Assembly (NCBI RefSeq): GCF_014645615.1
Contig: NZ_BMMB01000002.1
Location: forward strand, 186,001-250,000
Length of the DNA stretch: 64,000 bases
Direction of reading: 5' to 3'
Source of the DNA: Paenibacillus hunanensis
GTDB taxonomy: Bacteria; Bacillota; Bacilli; Paenibacillales; Paenibacillaceae
Positions 17,720-26,681 of this stretch are shown here, in pieces. The notes under the pieces were generated by a model. It was not told the origin of the DNA. It ran no database searches and saw only the letters and a list, made by a program, of their open reading frames with translations. Within the stretch, counting starts at the first letter, position 1. Every line of letters begins with the position of its first letter. The position numbers were made by a program, and so were the translations under genes.

Positions 17720-18619
17720 TCATCCATGCGCCTGCTCGCTATGCTGAAGCGGCAGTGCTACAGCAGCGCCTGTTCCTGGCTGTACAGCAGGTTCTGGCTG
17801 TGTTGTATGATTCGTGTGATCTGCTGGTGAAGCTGGAGCCGTTCCTGCTCTCATAGGACGAATATACGCTGTAAAATAAGCACAGGCGACAAACAAGGCA
17901 CCACCAGTCAGATTACCAAGCCATACTGGAACAAAGTTCATCGCGTACTGTCCCCATGAGTAATATCCAGCGAAGATTGCAGCCGGAATCAGGAACATAT
18001 TCGCTACAATGTGCTGGAAGCCGATCGCCACAAACGCCATCGTTGGGAACCAGATGCCCAGCACTTTGCCGCTAATATTGTCCGCACTGTAGGATAACCA
18101 GACCGCCAGCGCCACAAGCCAGTTACAGCCAATACCGGATATAAACATTTGCAGGAAGCTGCCCTCCAGCTTATGCCCTGCCATCTCGACCGTCTTCGCA
18201 AGATAAGGCCCCGTCTCTGTCATTCCCACCACATGTCCAAAGAAATAAGCAACGAATAACGCACCCAGCAGGTTCGCAATCGTGATCGCAAACAGATTAC
18301 GTACCACCTCCAGCGTACGAATGCGTCCAGCCATTCGTGCTAAAGGCACCGCCATCATATTGCCTGTTAATAGCTCTCCTCCGGCAACCAATACGAGTAC
18401 AAGCCCCACCGGGAAAAGCGATGCGCCTACAAAATTAGCAAAGCTTCCCCATTCCTCCGGCATGCTCGCAATCACCCGAATATCCAGCAAGAAACCAAGC
18501 GCGATAAAAGCACCTGCCAGAAAGCCTAGCACCAGCATCTGCGTCCAGCTAGAGCGCGCCTTGGTCACACCTGTATCAATGGTGTTAAGCGCGATCTGCT
18601 GCGGTTTGTAATAAGCCAT
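17720..18619 (-). CDS. Formate/nitrite transporter (FNT) family channel
   Basis: A 299-residue membrane protein with six helices and the FNT signature GGELLTGNMMAVPL plus the second-half repeat NWLVALAVWLSYSADN. FocA/NirC-type pentamers pass formate, nitrite or hydrosulfide across the cytoplasmic membrane. The C-terminal ~40 residues are a Pro/Ala/Thr-rich tail of no recognised function. ATG 18619 has AAAGGAGAG 9 nt upstream; the frame extends 33 codons further without a ribosome site. A Fnr/Crp-like dyad upstream hints at oxygen or redox control. The exact anion cannot be deduced. Confidence 0.9.
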   Translation of the reverse strand: MAYYKPQQIALNTIDTGVTKARSSWTQMLVLGFLAGAFIALGFLLDIRVIASMPEEWGSFANFVGASLFPVGLVLVLVAGGELLTGNMMAVPLARMAGRIRTLEVVRNLFAITIANLLGALFVAYFFGHVVGMTETGPYLAKTVEMAGHKLEGSFLQMFISGIGCNWLVALAVWLSYSADNISGKVLGIWFPTMAFVAIGFQHIVANMFLIPAAIFAGYYSWGQYAMNFVPVWLGNLTGGALFVACAYFTAYIRPMRAGTAPASPADHTNHTTQPEPAVQPGTGAAVALPLQHSEQAHG

Positions 18620-18776
18620 AATGAAGGTTCTCTCCTTTGAGGAATTCATTACTGGATGAAGGAGACCCAGACAGAAGCACGCTTGTCTTCGATATCTATC
18701 AATCCAGCAGGAATTCACTTTATTTTCGCCTGTAATCAGCGGTTATTTTCATATTTCAATTTTAATAGATTGACTT

Positions 18777-18792
18777 TGTGAAAAAAGTAACA
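18777..18792. promoter_or_regulatory. Fnr/Crp-like box upstream of FNT gene
   Basis: TGTGAAAAAAGTAACA matches TGTGA-N6-TCACA with one mismatch in the right half. It is about 160 bp before the channel start, with AT-rich -10-like sequences (for example AAATAT on minus at 18751-18756) at a suitable distance. Anaerobic control is inferred. Confidence 0.4.
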
Positions 18793-19013
18793 AATATCAC
18801 GTTGAGAGGGTGCAGTAGGGAATTATTTTAAATATTTGAATTTTCATTTTTAATATTCGAATGTGAAGTGTGGCTACGTGGAAGGAATCGGGTTGAAGTA
18901 GTATGTAGTCCAATCAGTCTTGCTAGGTAGATAAATAGCGGAAATACAGGTGCACTCTAAAAGGTGATGATCTCAAATAATCTGTACAACAATGATTTAC
19001 ATCAAAATAAAAA

Positions 19014-19062
19014 ACGAAATAGCTCAGCACCTTCTGAACTGCATGAAGATACTGAGCTATAT
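19014..19062 (-). terminator. Terminator of the MacB-like ABC operon
   Basis: TAGCTCAG (19020-19027) pairs with CTGAGCTA (19052-19059), extended by flanking AAA/TTT. On minus it is followed by a T-rich run (CGTTTTTTATTTT). It lies 120 bp after the ATPase stop. The rest of the 18620-19180 gap holds the Fnr-like box and no gene. Confidence 0.75.
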
Positions 19063-19180
19063 TTCAATAAGATTCCTTTGATATAAGCTATATCGCTAGA
19101 TGATCCAAATGCACTTTAAAATGAGATGCAGGCTGTATATATTTTATTTTGAACAGGGCAATTCTCACACGTCATACCTA

Positions 19181-19855
19181 CTACATCTGCGCTACAATTT
19201 CACGCATATCAATCACTTTATCCGTATACTTTTTGACCTCTGGATCATGAGTGACAATTATAATAGTGGTTCCTTCTTTATTTAATTCAGACAGGATTTG
19301 CATCGTGTTCCGGGCTGCCTGCTCGTCCAAATTCCCTGTTGGTTCGTCCGCTAAAATGAGGCTTGGCTCATTAACGAGCGCTCTGGCAATAGCGACGCGC
19401 TGCTTTTGTCCACCGGATAGCTCCTGCGGGTAGCTGTTTCGTTTATCCTGTATGTCTAGTTTACTCAATACAGCCATTACTTTTTGCTCTCGCACTGCCT
19501 TGCTACACTTTTGCTTGGACAGAATTAGCGGTATTTCTACATTTTCAAATATCGTTAGCTCATCAATCAAACGAAAATCTTGAAAGACAAATCCAATATG
19601 CTCATTCCGAATTTGCGAGAATTGATGGGCTTTAATTTGCCCAATATCTGTACCTTTAAACTTTACCGTACCGCTACTCGGACGATCCAGTAAGCCTAAT
19701 ATATGTAATAATGTACTTTTACCTGAACCCGATCTGCCATACAGCCCAATATAATCGCCTACATGAATTTCAAATGATATACCTTCGAATACCTTCGTCT
19801 CTACATTTTTCCCTCGATACACTTTAGTTATATTTACAAGCTCAATCAAGCACAT
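19181..19855 (-). CDS. ABC transporter ATPase, LolD/MacB type
   Basis: A 224-residue ATPase with Walker [10 protein letters not shown], the MacB/LolD-type D-loop region, signature LSGGQKQR and Walker [13 protein letters not shown], then the switch His in IIIVTHD. It powers the two FtsX-like permeases encoded just upstream in the transcript. ATG 19855 has AGGAGG 7 nt before it; that site overlaps the stop codon of the preceding permease gene, so translation is coupled. The frame extends 41 codons further upstream without a ribosome site. Mechanotransmission of an exported or extracted peptide or lipid is the family role. Confidence 0.9.
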   Translation of the reverse strand: MCLIELVNITKVYRGKNVETKVFEGISFEIHVGDYIGLYGRSGSGKSTLLHILGLLDRPSSGTVKFKGTDIGQIKAHQFSQIRNEHIGFVFQDFRLIDELTIFENVEIPLILSKQKCSKAVREQKVMAVLSKLDIQDKRNSYPQELSGGQKQRVAIARALVNEPSLILADEPTGNLDEQAARNTMQILSELNKEGTTIIIVTHDPEVKKYTDKVIDMREIVAQM

Positions 19856-19866
19856 GTCTACCCCTC

Positions 19867-20952
19867 CTAATGATTGTCGATTAGATTCAATTGGATCGTT
19901 TTTATAAATGAGGGCAAGGTGGCAAGCAATAATAGTCCGATCATACCAACCACATTCCATGAGAACATCGCTATCCATACGTCTGCATATTGTGTTCTCA
20001 AGCTCAGATATCCAATAAGGCTTGCCACCGTAAATGCAGGCAGAACAATCAAGCTATTTCGGATGAAAAATAAAGCAAACATCTGAATTGTCGAAGCGCC
20101 CATAATACGAAGTAACTGCACATTTCGTTTTTCTTCATAAAATTGAACGAGCAGAAACCCGATAAACCCAATCATAATCAGACAGAGCGCCATAATAGCA
20201 ATAAAAATATAAGATAAAAAATCATTAATTGAATAGTTTAATAGGCTAGTAGAAGAATCAATCGTCTGGCTTATACTATATTCGTAGCGTGGATTCAATG
20301 AATTCAGCTGGTGTAACAGCTGTGCCGAGTCAAATGCTTGTGAATCCAGATCATAGATGAACATGTTAATCTGCACAGATAGATTATCGTAAGGAAATCC
20401 ATCGGTTGGTAATAAGATGTAATTTTGCAGCATTCCATTGGTTAGCGAATCAATCAGCTCCGTATCTGCCATCAAAAAACGCTGGTCTGCTTTAAAATCA
20501 TTTTTGCCGATATGTATACTCTGTATCTTCTCATTGCTTATATTGGTGTATAAATAGGGAGCCTGATCCAGTCGCAGCCGCTCAGCTAGACGATCATATA
20601 GCTTTTTCTCCACGTACAATACGGAATAACCTTGATTCGACCTTTGATTATAATCGATATAGGAGTAACTAACATGCTGTGGAGATACTTGTTTATTTAA
20701 TGCATCGATTTGCGTATTCAGCCAGGTCAGATGACCTTCGCCATCGATATCTTTAATATTTTTGATCGCAGCCTCAATCGTCCATGTATTTGCTCCAATC
20801 CCTTGATCTAACTCATTCCTTTTAGAATATTGATCAAGCAGCAGTGCGGATACATATTGTAAGATCACAAAAATGATCACAAATTGAATTAAGGCAATCA
20901 TGACATTAGTTTTGTTCTTTTTCAAAAATGGTATGGTGAAATGAACTAACAA
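19867..20952 (-). CDS. FtsX-like ABC permease (second)
   Basis: 361 residues: one N-terminal helix (about 17-40), a long extracytoplasmic domain (about 45-255), then three helices near the C-terminus, the MacB/FtsX topology. The cytoplasmic loop YEEKRNVQLLRIMGASTIQMFALFFIRNSLI carries the usual MGAS-type coupling motif. It starts with TTG, AAAGGAG 11 nt upstream. The sequence is AT-rich compared with the surroundings. It pairs with the adjacent permease as a heterodimer. Confidence 0.82.
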   Translation of the reverse strand: MLVHFTIPFLKKNKTNVMIALIQFVIIFVILQYVSALLLDQYSKRNELDQGIGANTWTIEAAIKNIKDIDGEGHLTWLNTQIDALNKQVSPQHVSYSYIDYNQRSNQGYSVLYVEKKLYDRLAERLRLDQAPYLYTNISNEKIQSIHIGKNDFKADQRFLMADTELIDSLTNGMLQNYILLPTDGFPYDNLSVQINMFIYDLDSQAFDSAQLLHQLNSLNPRYEYSISQTIDSSTSLLNYSINDFLSYIFIAIMALCLIMIGFIGFLLVQFYEEKRNVQLLRIMGASTIQMFALFFIRNSLIVLPAFTVASLIGYLSLRTQYADVWIAMFSWNVVGMIGLLLLATLPSFIKTIQLNLIDNH

Positions 20953-20969
20953 TATCCGTTCAGCTCCTT

Positions 20970-22010
20970 TTAAAAATTGAATTTCATTTTGAATTTTTTC
21001 GTAAAAATGCCCACGATGAGCATCATCACGATCATAGCTACCAGGTTAAGTATGATAAATACAGGGAGCTTGAACGTTTGCTTCAAAATTGTAGAATCGA
21101 TCAGCTGATGAAATAGTACATATTCCAATCCACTTAATAAAAAAGCAATGAAGCATATTGCCAGACATTCCACATACATATACAGTTGTACGGTTCTCTG
21201 ATTAGCGCCTAACAGAGTCAACATATACCATTTGTTCTCATCCAGCGATAGCTTATAATTGTAAAGCTGAATAAAATTGATTAAGGCAATCATGAGCAGC
21301 AGTATAGCCACCACGACTAAAAATGTAATCCTTTGTTGAGCTTCTTTTTTCGTTGACGTCTCTAGATCAGACAATGTAGGTTTGTATGGTTTTAGATCAT
21401 TCATAATTTTAGTAATCGCTTGATCATTCGTCGTGACAACCTGAACATTATTAGATTCTACATTTTTATAAGGTGCATTTTTATAATTTAAAGTTATAAA
21501 ATCTCCTAAAGCTTCCTTATCGATATATTTGATAATGTAAGGTTTATTATTGATTATGATTTTAGGATTTTCGATATGTATATCGGAGCCTAGTAATTTA
21601 GAAGCAAGCTGTACAGAAATGTATACTTCATTATTTTTCAAATCGATATCGGTTCTGCCATTCATTTGGAATTGTTCTGGATCATAGGGTGATATGTAGT
21701 AATTACTTATTTTATCGTTATACTGAATAGGAAGCTTCCTTGGATTGCCTGTAATGGAGGCTGCTTGGATCCATTGTGCCTCCTTCCATTTTGCTTTTAA
21801 CTTCTCTAGTTCTGTGATGGGTGCATTCTTTTTGAACGTAATCGTTTTGGTGGACGTGAAGTAATGAATCTGATCGACCTGGGTTTGAATAGCAGACATT
21901 GTAATTGTTAAAAAGGTAAGCGAAATCAATACGCTCAACATAATGAATAGCGTAATGAGTGTATGATGCTTCCACGAATTCCAGATTAACTTTGAAAAAG
22001 CTATGATCAT
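20970..22010 (-). CDS. FtsX-like ABC permease (first)
   Basis: 346 residues with the same topology: N-terminal helix (about 18-42), external domain (about 45-225), three C-terminal helices. The loop DENKWYMLTLLGANQRTVQLYMY corresponds to the LGA coupling motif of FtsX-like permeases. It is first in a three-gene operon, 17 bp before the second permease. AGGAG precedes ATG by 11 nt. Such split two-permease systems often serve antimicrobial-peptide or lipid export; no peptide gene, immunity gene or regulator was found next to it. Confidence 0.82.
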   Translation of the reverse strand: MIIAFSKLIWNSWKHHTLITLFIMLSVLISLTFLTITMSAIQTQVDQIHYFTSTKTITFKKNAPITELEKLKAKWKEAQWIQAASITGNPRKLPIQYNDKISNYYISPYDPEQFQMNGRTDIDLKNNEVYISVQLASKLLGSDIHIENPKIIINNKPYIIKYIDKEALGDFITLNYKNAPYKNVESNNVQVVTTNDQAITKIMNDLKPYKPTLSDLETSTKKEAQQRITFLVVVAILLLMIALINFIQLYNYKLSLDENKWYMLTLLGANQRTVQLYMYVECLAICFIAFLLSGLEYVLFHQLIDSTILKQTFKLPVFIILNLVAMIVMMLIVGIFTKKFKMKFNF

Positions 22011-22141
22011 GCAATGCTCAACTCCTGATTGTAAGTATGAGTGATCTGAATAAGATACTGCTAATGTATAGAAACGGAGCTACTACGACAGGAACACATT
22101 TCTTTATTTTACCAAAAAAGACACATAAACTCCAAAAAAAT

Positions 22142-22178
22142 AAAAAGCCTACTTGCATCCCAATCGCAAGTAGGCTTT
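22142..22178 (-). terminator. Terminator of NADH oxidase gene
   Basis: AAAGCCTACTTGC (22144-22156) pairs perfectly with GCAAGTAGGCTTT (22166-22178). The minus-strand exit is very T-rich (TTTTTATTTTTTT). It insulates the ABC operon from the oxidase gene; the ABC promoter must lie in 22011-22141. Confidence 0.92.
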
Positions 22179-22368
22179 CGTTTATATCAAACATGCTGAA
22201 CACATATGTTTATCTTCATCCAGCATGTGTAACGTGGATTCAAGTATAGCAATTTCGTCATCGCAACCTGTTCTAGTTCTTTCACTTCTATTTACTGTAC
22301 AGCAATTGCAATCTTTAAAACTCCAATTCATCTACATTAAACTCATCTATACCTGAACATTACGTCCC

Positions 22369-23730
22369 TTACGCGTTCACTGGCTCCTTCACAGCCACTG
22401 GAGGCAGTGCTTGCAGACCTACACTATTCAGATAGTTCCACGGTTTGTTATAGTGCGGCTGGAAGAAGAAGTCGACAAAGGCGAGCTGATCGACGGTCAT
22501 GCCGGCTTGAATGAACACCGAGATCGTATTGATCGACTGCGTCAGGTCAGCGTGCGACATGATCTGTGCGCCTACAATACGGCGGCTTGTTTTCTCGTAG
22601 ACGACCTTCAAGGTTACTTTCTCATGCGTAGGCATAAACTCTGGACGATAGTTATCCTCGATTGTCGATGCTTCTACATCCAGTCCAGCCAGACGCGCAG
22701 CGGTTTCGGTCATACCGGTTGCCGCGATGTTGTCTTCGTAGATTTTGATACCGGATGTGCCCTGTGTGCCCATATATTCAGTAGTTGGTTGCACCAGATT
22801 ACGTGCGACCAGTGTACCCATACGTACTGCATTCGTTGCGAGTGGAATATAAGCGTGCTGACCTGTTGGGTTGTAGTAGATCGCACAGCTATCGCCCGCA
22901 GCGTATACGTCCTTCTTGCTCGTTTGCATATATTTATCGACGATGATCGCACCGTTCGGCAGCATGTCGACCTGTCCGGCAAGCAGCTCGGTTTGTGGAC
23001 GGAAGCCGATGCACAGAATAACCATATCCGCAGTATGCTCACCACGGTCGGTAACAACGGTCGTCACATTGCCATTCTCACCTTCAAAGCGTACAACCTT
23101 CTCGTTCAGCGCCAGTTGAATGCCTTGCTCGGTCAATGTTTGCTCGGTACGTGCAGTGAATTCTGGATCGAGATATTTGCTCAAAATGCGATCCTCTGCG
23201 TCGATCAGGGTCACCTGTTTGCCATTCATCTGGAACGCTTCGACCAGCTCGACACCGATATAGCCTGCGCCAACAACGACGATGTTGCGTGCGGTTTTCG
23301 CTTTTTCGATGATCGTATTGGAGTGGTTGAAGTTTTTCGACAGGACGATATTGTTTAGCTCAATGCCTTCGAACTTCGGAATGATCGGCCACGAGCCGGT
23401 CGTTACGATTAATTTGTCAAATGTATCGGTCAGCACTTCACCTGTGTTCAGATTGCGTGCGGTTAATGTTTTGGCGTCGGTATCTACGGAGGTCACTTCA
23501 TGCAGCATTTTGGTCGTTACACCTAGCTCGGCCAGTTGCTGTGGCGACGAATAGAACAGTCCCTGTGCATCCTCAACGACTCCACCTACATACAATGCAA
23601 TACCGCAAGATAAGAATGAAATATTATCGTTACGCTCGTAAACGGTAATCTCAGCATCCGGGTACAACTTAGCGGTATTGACGATGGCGGCGGTTCCTGC
23701 GTGTGTACATCCAATAACAGCTACTTTCAT
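22369..23730 (-). CDS. nox: NADH oxidase / CoA-disulfide reductase family flavoprotein
   Basis: A 453-residue FAD and NADH-binding flavoprotein. It has the N-terminal FAD loop (VAVIGCTHAGTAA), the single redox Cys in ISFLSCGIALYVGG, the NAD-binding loop VVVGAGYIGVELVEAF, and the second FAD motif DVYAAGDSCAI. The SCGIALYVGG context is that of water-forming NADH oxidases, though CoA-disulfide reductases are close relatives. ATG 23730 has AGGAGG 7 nt upstream. Transcription starts some 445 nt upstream at a promoter holding Rex-like boxes, matching control by the NADH/NAD ratio. Confidence 0.88.
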   Translation of the reverse strand: MKVAVIGCTHAGTAAIVNTAKLYPDAEITVYERNDNISFLSCGIALYVGGVVEDAQGLFYSSPQQLAELGVTTKMLHEVTSVDTDAKTLTARNLNTGEVLTDTFDKLIVTTGSWPIIPKFEGIELNNIVLSKNFNHSNTIIEKAKTARNIVVVGAGYIGVELVEAFQMNGKQVTLIDAEDRILSKYLDPEFTARTEQTLTEQGIQLALNEKVVRFEGENGNVTTVVTDRGEHTADMVILCIGFRPQTELLAGQVDMLPNGAIIVDKYMQTSKKDVYAAGDSCAIYYNPTGQHAYIPLATNAVRMGTLVARNLVQPTTEYMGTQGTSGIKIYEDNIAATGMTETAARLAGLDVEASTIEDNYRPEFMPTHEKVTLKVVYEKTSRRIVGAQIMSHADLTQSINTISVFIQAGMTVDQLAFVDFFFQPHYNKPWNYLNSVGLQALPPVAVKEPVNA

Positions 23731-23840
23731 GATTTCTTCCTCCTGTGTGGTTCTATATTTGTGCAAAGCTGGTCATCCATTCCGACATGTGCAGCAGTTC
23801 ATTGCTCCATCACGCATCGTTGCGGAATGGGCAGACAACT

Positions 23841-23858
23841 TAGTGAATACATTCACAT
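23841..23858. promoter_or_regulatory. Third Rex-like box upstream of nox
   Basis: TAGTGAATACATTCACAT contains the core GTGAA-N4-TTCAC of the Rex operator. It lies about 110 bp before the nox start codon, inside the long leader. Confidence 0.5.
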
Positions 23859-24156
23859 TTATGGTGATACGAAACGACTACGGTTGATGCTTGAAGCGAC
23901 TCGTCTACTTCTGCGAATACGATCTGGTCTACAGGGTCTAGATTTACTTGGAGCCAGTTGATCCCTTCATACTGCTGCTTTCTACCTGAGCATCCTTGGA
24001 TGCTGTCGTTTGCTACCTTATCGTTCGGCTCATTGATAAGAACGATTCTGTCTGTATGATTGGCAATGGCTACGTCATCTACATCGAAGCATATGAGGAT
24101 GATTCCGCTGGATGACGATAACCGTTACCGATTGGGGTATGGTGGAAACGATTGGT

Positions 24157-24212
24157 TTGTGAATGTTTTCACCTTATGTGATTATTATATTGTGATTTTT
24201 GTCACAATGCAA
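24157..24212 (-). promoter_or_regulatory. nox promoter with two Rex/Fnr-like operators
   Basis: On minus, -35 TTGCAT (24207-24212) and a perfect -10 TATAAT (24184-24189) are 17 bp apart. The spacer is almost exactly filled by the dyad TTGTGATTTTTGTCACAA (24190-24207), which fits TGTGA-N6-TCACA and the Rex pattern. A second box, TTGTGAATGTTTTCACCT (24157-24174), lies just after the predicted start site, 33 bp away centre to centre. Repression by Rex is the simplest reading; Fnr remains possible. The rest of the 23731-24566 gap contains only the leader and a terminator. Confidence 0.75.
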
Positions 24213-24381
24213 TAGATTATATGGATGTTCATACTTTGTTCATATTTTCACAATTTTAATATGAGAAAGTGCATAGCCTGTAATGAGGATGCGTAGAATC
24301 CGATCTAGCCGCCATTAAAATACACCTTCGTTTCTGCTATTGTCCTATATCTAGCTCTCACCTCAAACAAAAAACACAGCA

Positions 24382-24414
24382 AAAGAGCCACAATCGTATC
24401 GACTGTGGCTCTTT
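24382..24414 (-). terminator. Terminator of siderophore transport operon
   Basis: AAAGAGCCACA pairs with TGTGGCTCTTT; the minus-strand exit reads TTTTGCTGTGTTTTTTG. It lies 150 bp downstream of the ATPase gene. Confidence 0.85.
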
Positions 24415-24566
24415 ACATAACGTTCTATTTATATATCGTTCTATATAGAAGCGAAACATACAGTAGTAGTAAACATTCGGCAACAGACTTCACACTGCTG
24501 CTTGAATATGGATGCTTCCGTATTAATGCTTTTGCAATCAACTGATCCTTGCTGTTCTGCTTACGA

Positions 24567-25433
24567 TCAGTTACGAACCGCTTGCAGCATCGGTGCTTGC
24601 TGGCGAACCTGCTGTACCTTCTGCTCCGCCTGTACGGCTTCATGTGTATGACCTTCCAGCGCATACGGCAGGCACAATGGTACGCCACTACGTGGATCGA
24701 CGATAATATCGGCTTCGATGCCAAATACATCGCGCAGTACATCGCATGTCATGACTTCTGTTGGAGAGCCTTCGGCAATCGCCTTGCCCTTCTTGATCGC
24801 GATCATATGGTGAGCATAACGGGACGCATGGTTCAGATCGTGCACAACCATGATGATCGTACGACCGGAGGTAGCATTCAGCTTCTCCAGTAGCTGTAAT
24901 ACTTCCAGCTGATGCGCCATATCCAGATACGTGGTCGGCTCATCCAGGAACAGAATATCGGTATCCTGTGCCAGTGACATGGCAATCCATGCACGCTGGC
25001 GCTGACCACCAGATAGTTGATCGATCGGACGATCATGGAAATCGATCATGCCTGTTGCTTCCATCGCCCAGGCGATCTTTTCCTTATCCTCTGCCTTCAT
25101 CGAGCCAAAGCCCTTCTGATATGGGAAACGACCATATGATACGAGCTCGGTTACGGTCAAGCCTTCCGGTGCGGTCGGCGTTTGTGGTAAAATAGCGAGC
25201 TGTTTGGCAACCTCGCGTGTCGATTGCTTATGAATCGATTTGCCGTCCAGCAGCACAGAACCATTTTTCGGCTGCATAATACGTGCCATCGTTTTCAAAA
25301 TCGTTGATTTACCAGAGCCATTTGCACCGACGAGTGCTGTAATACGTCCCTGTGGAATCTGAATGTTCAGATCCTCTACAATCAAACGATCCTCATAAGC
25401 AATATCCAGTTTGGAAGTCATCAAACGCACCAT
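24567..25433 (-). CDS. Iron-siderophore ABC transporter ATPase (FecE/FhuC type)
   Basis: A 288-residue ATPase: Walker A LVGANGSGKST, signature QLSGGQRQRAWIAM, Walker B ILFLDEPTTYLDMAHQ and switch MVVHDLNHA. The TTYLD motif and lengths match FecE/FhuC/YusV proteins energising ferric-siderophore uptake. A C-terminal extension of about 30 residues (HEAVQAEQKVQQVRQQ) is longer than usual. Start ATG 25433 has AAAGGG 10 nt upstream. It is third in the operon after two permeases, separated by a 222-bp gap that contains no gene. Confidence 0.92.
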   Translation of the reverse strand: MVRLMTSKLDIAYEDRLIVEDLNIQIPQGRITALVGANGSGKSTILKTMARIMQPKNGSVLLDGKSIHKQSTREVAKQLAILPQTPTAPEGLTVTELVSYGRFPYQKGFGSMKAEDKEKIAWAMEATGMIDFHDRPIDQLSGGQRQRAWIAMSLAQDTDILFLDEPTTYLDMAHQLEVLQLLEKLNATSGRTIIMVVHDLNHASRYAHHMIAIKKGKAIAEGSPTEVMTCDVLRDVFGIEADIIVDPRSGVPLCLPYALEGHTHEAVQAEQKVQQVRQQAPMLQAVRN

Positions 25434-25655
25434 ATTTACCCATCCCTTTCAGGCAGCTCATCCGTATCGGTATAGCTGCATATCATAATTAGCGGCGTGA
25501 TTCGCCAGACTCACCATCATTGTTATTGTTTTGCTTACGACGTGTTTCAGGTTTAGCTTGCAATGTGTAGCATGAATTGTATGAGTTCATTCCGTAGCAT
25601 TAGCCACGGTAGTTATTTTCAACGTAAATATTGTTCCATCATGTGTACCAGCCGA

Positions 25656-26681
25656 TTAGGTACGCGAACGAGCGAGCAGGTACAGGAAGTACGGCCCTCC
25701 GATAATCGCAACCATGACGCCTGCTGGAATTTCCGAGTTGTCCATTAATGTACGCCCGATCAGATCAGCTACCAGTAACAGTACGCCGCCGATCAATGCG
25801 CTGACTGGAATCACATGCTCATAGCGCGGTCCAACCAGTCGCCGAGCGATATGTGGCCCCAGCAGTCCGACAAAGCCGATGCCTCCACTAACCGCAACGC
25901 AGGCTGCACTTAGTGCTACCGCAATCACCAGCAGCAGTAGGCGCTGACGATTCAGATACGAACCAAGTCCAGTCGCTGTATCGTCTCCGAGGGAAAAGAC
26001 GTTCATTTGCCTTGCCTTCCATAGTGCCGCGGGTAGCAATACGATGATCCACGGCAGTAAGGCAACGACAAACTTCCAGTTACTTCCCCAGATGCTTCCT
26101 GCCTGCCAGGTCGCAATGAAGTTGAATTCATTGGGGTCCAGCTGTAGCGTGAGCACGATCATCAATGCATTGATCCCGGTTGCCATTGCAATACCGGATA
26201 ACACCAGACGCGAGGACGAGATGCCTTTGTTCTTTTTATAAGCCATCAGGTAAATGCCTGCGGCAGCAGCAAAGGCGCCGACCAAGGCTAGCACAGGTAG
26301 CAGCATCGGGGATGCGGACTCGCGCATCGGATTCGTTACCACGAACAATACGACCGCAAGACCAGCACCAGAGTTAATACCGAGAATACCGGGATCTGCC
26401 AGTGCATTACGCGATACACCTTGCAGGATCGCCCCTGCTACCGCTAAGCCCATACCGACCAGCAGTGCAATCACAATACGCGGCAAGCGGAACTGGAATA
26501 GCACCAGCTCGTCACGAGGTGTTCCGCCGCCAAATAATGTACGTAACACCTCAAGTGGCGACATTTTCGTAAAGCCTGTATTCATACTGATCAGCAGCAC
26601 TGCAAAGGCGGTCAATACCAGTATGATCAATGTAATCAGCGTGCGCAGTGTCCGTTTACGGTGAAATACAGCTTCATTCAC
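25656..26681 (-). CDS. Iron-siderophore ABC permease (FecCD family), second
   Basis: 341 residues with about nine to ten membrane helices of the FecCD/BtuC fold, including SRNALADPGILGINSGAGLAVVL and GGIGFVGLLGPHIARRLVGPRYEHVIPVSALIGG, the ATPase-coupling stretch. Its ATG overlaps the stop of the first permease by 4 bp. Together they form the heterodimeric membrane channel for ferric siderophore. The type is close to FeuC/YfhA-like permeases of Bacillales. Confidence 0.92.
   Translation of the reverse strand: MNEAVFHRKRTLRTLITLIILVLTAFAVLLISMNTGFTKMSPLEVLRTLFGGGTPRDELVLFQFRLPRIVIALLVGMGLAVAGAILQGVSRNALADPGILGINSGAGLAVVLFVVTNPMRESASPMLLPVLALVGAFAAAAGIYLMAYKKNKGISSSRLVLSGIAMATGINALMIVLTLQLDPNEFNFIATWQAGSIWGSNWKFVVALLPWIIVLLPAALWKARQMNVFSLGDDTATGLGSYLNRQRLLLLVIAVALSAACVAVSGGIGFVGLLGPHIARRLVGPRYEHVIPVSALIGGVLLLVADLIGRTLMDNSEIPAGVMVAIIGGPYFLYLLARSRT

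Noticed and set aside
22018..22203. Small hydrophobic frame just upstream of the ABC permease, a possible exported peptide
   Set aside because: It contains the whole strong terminator of the NADH oxidase gene, so it would not be transcribed as a unit; no ribosome binding site.
22411..23358. 315-codon frame opposite the NADH oxidase gene
   Set aside because: Its length comes from the codon bias of nox on the other strand; Cys/His-rich nonsense composition, no start signals.
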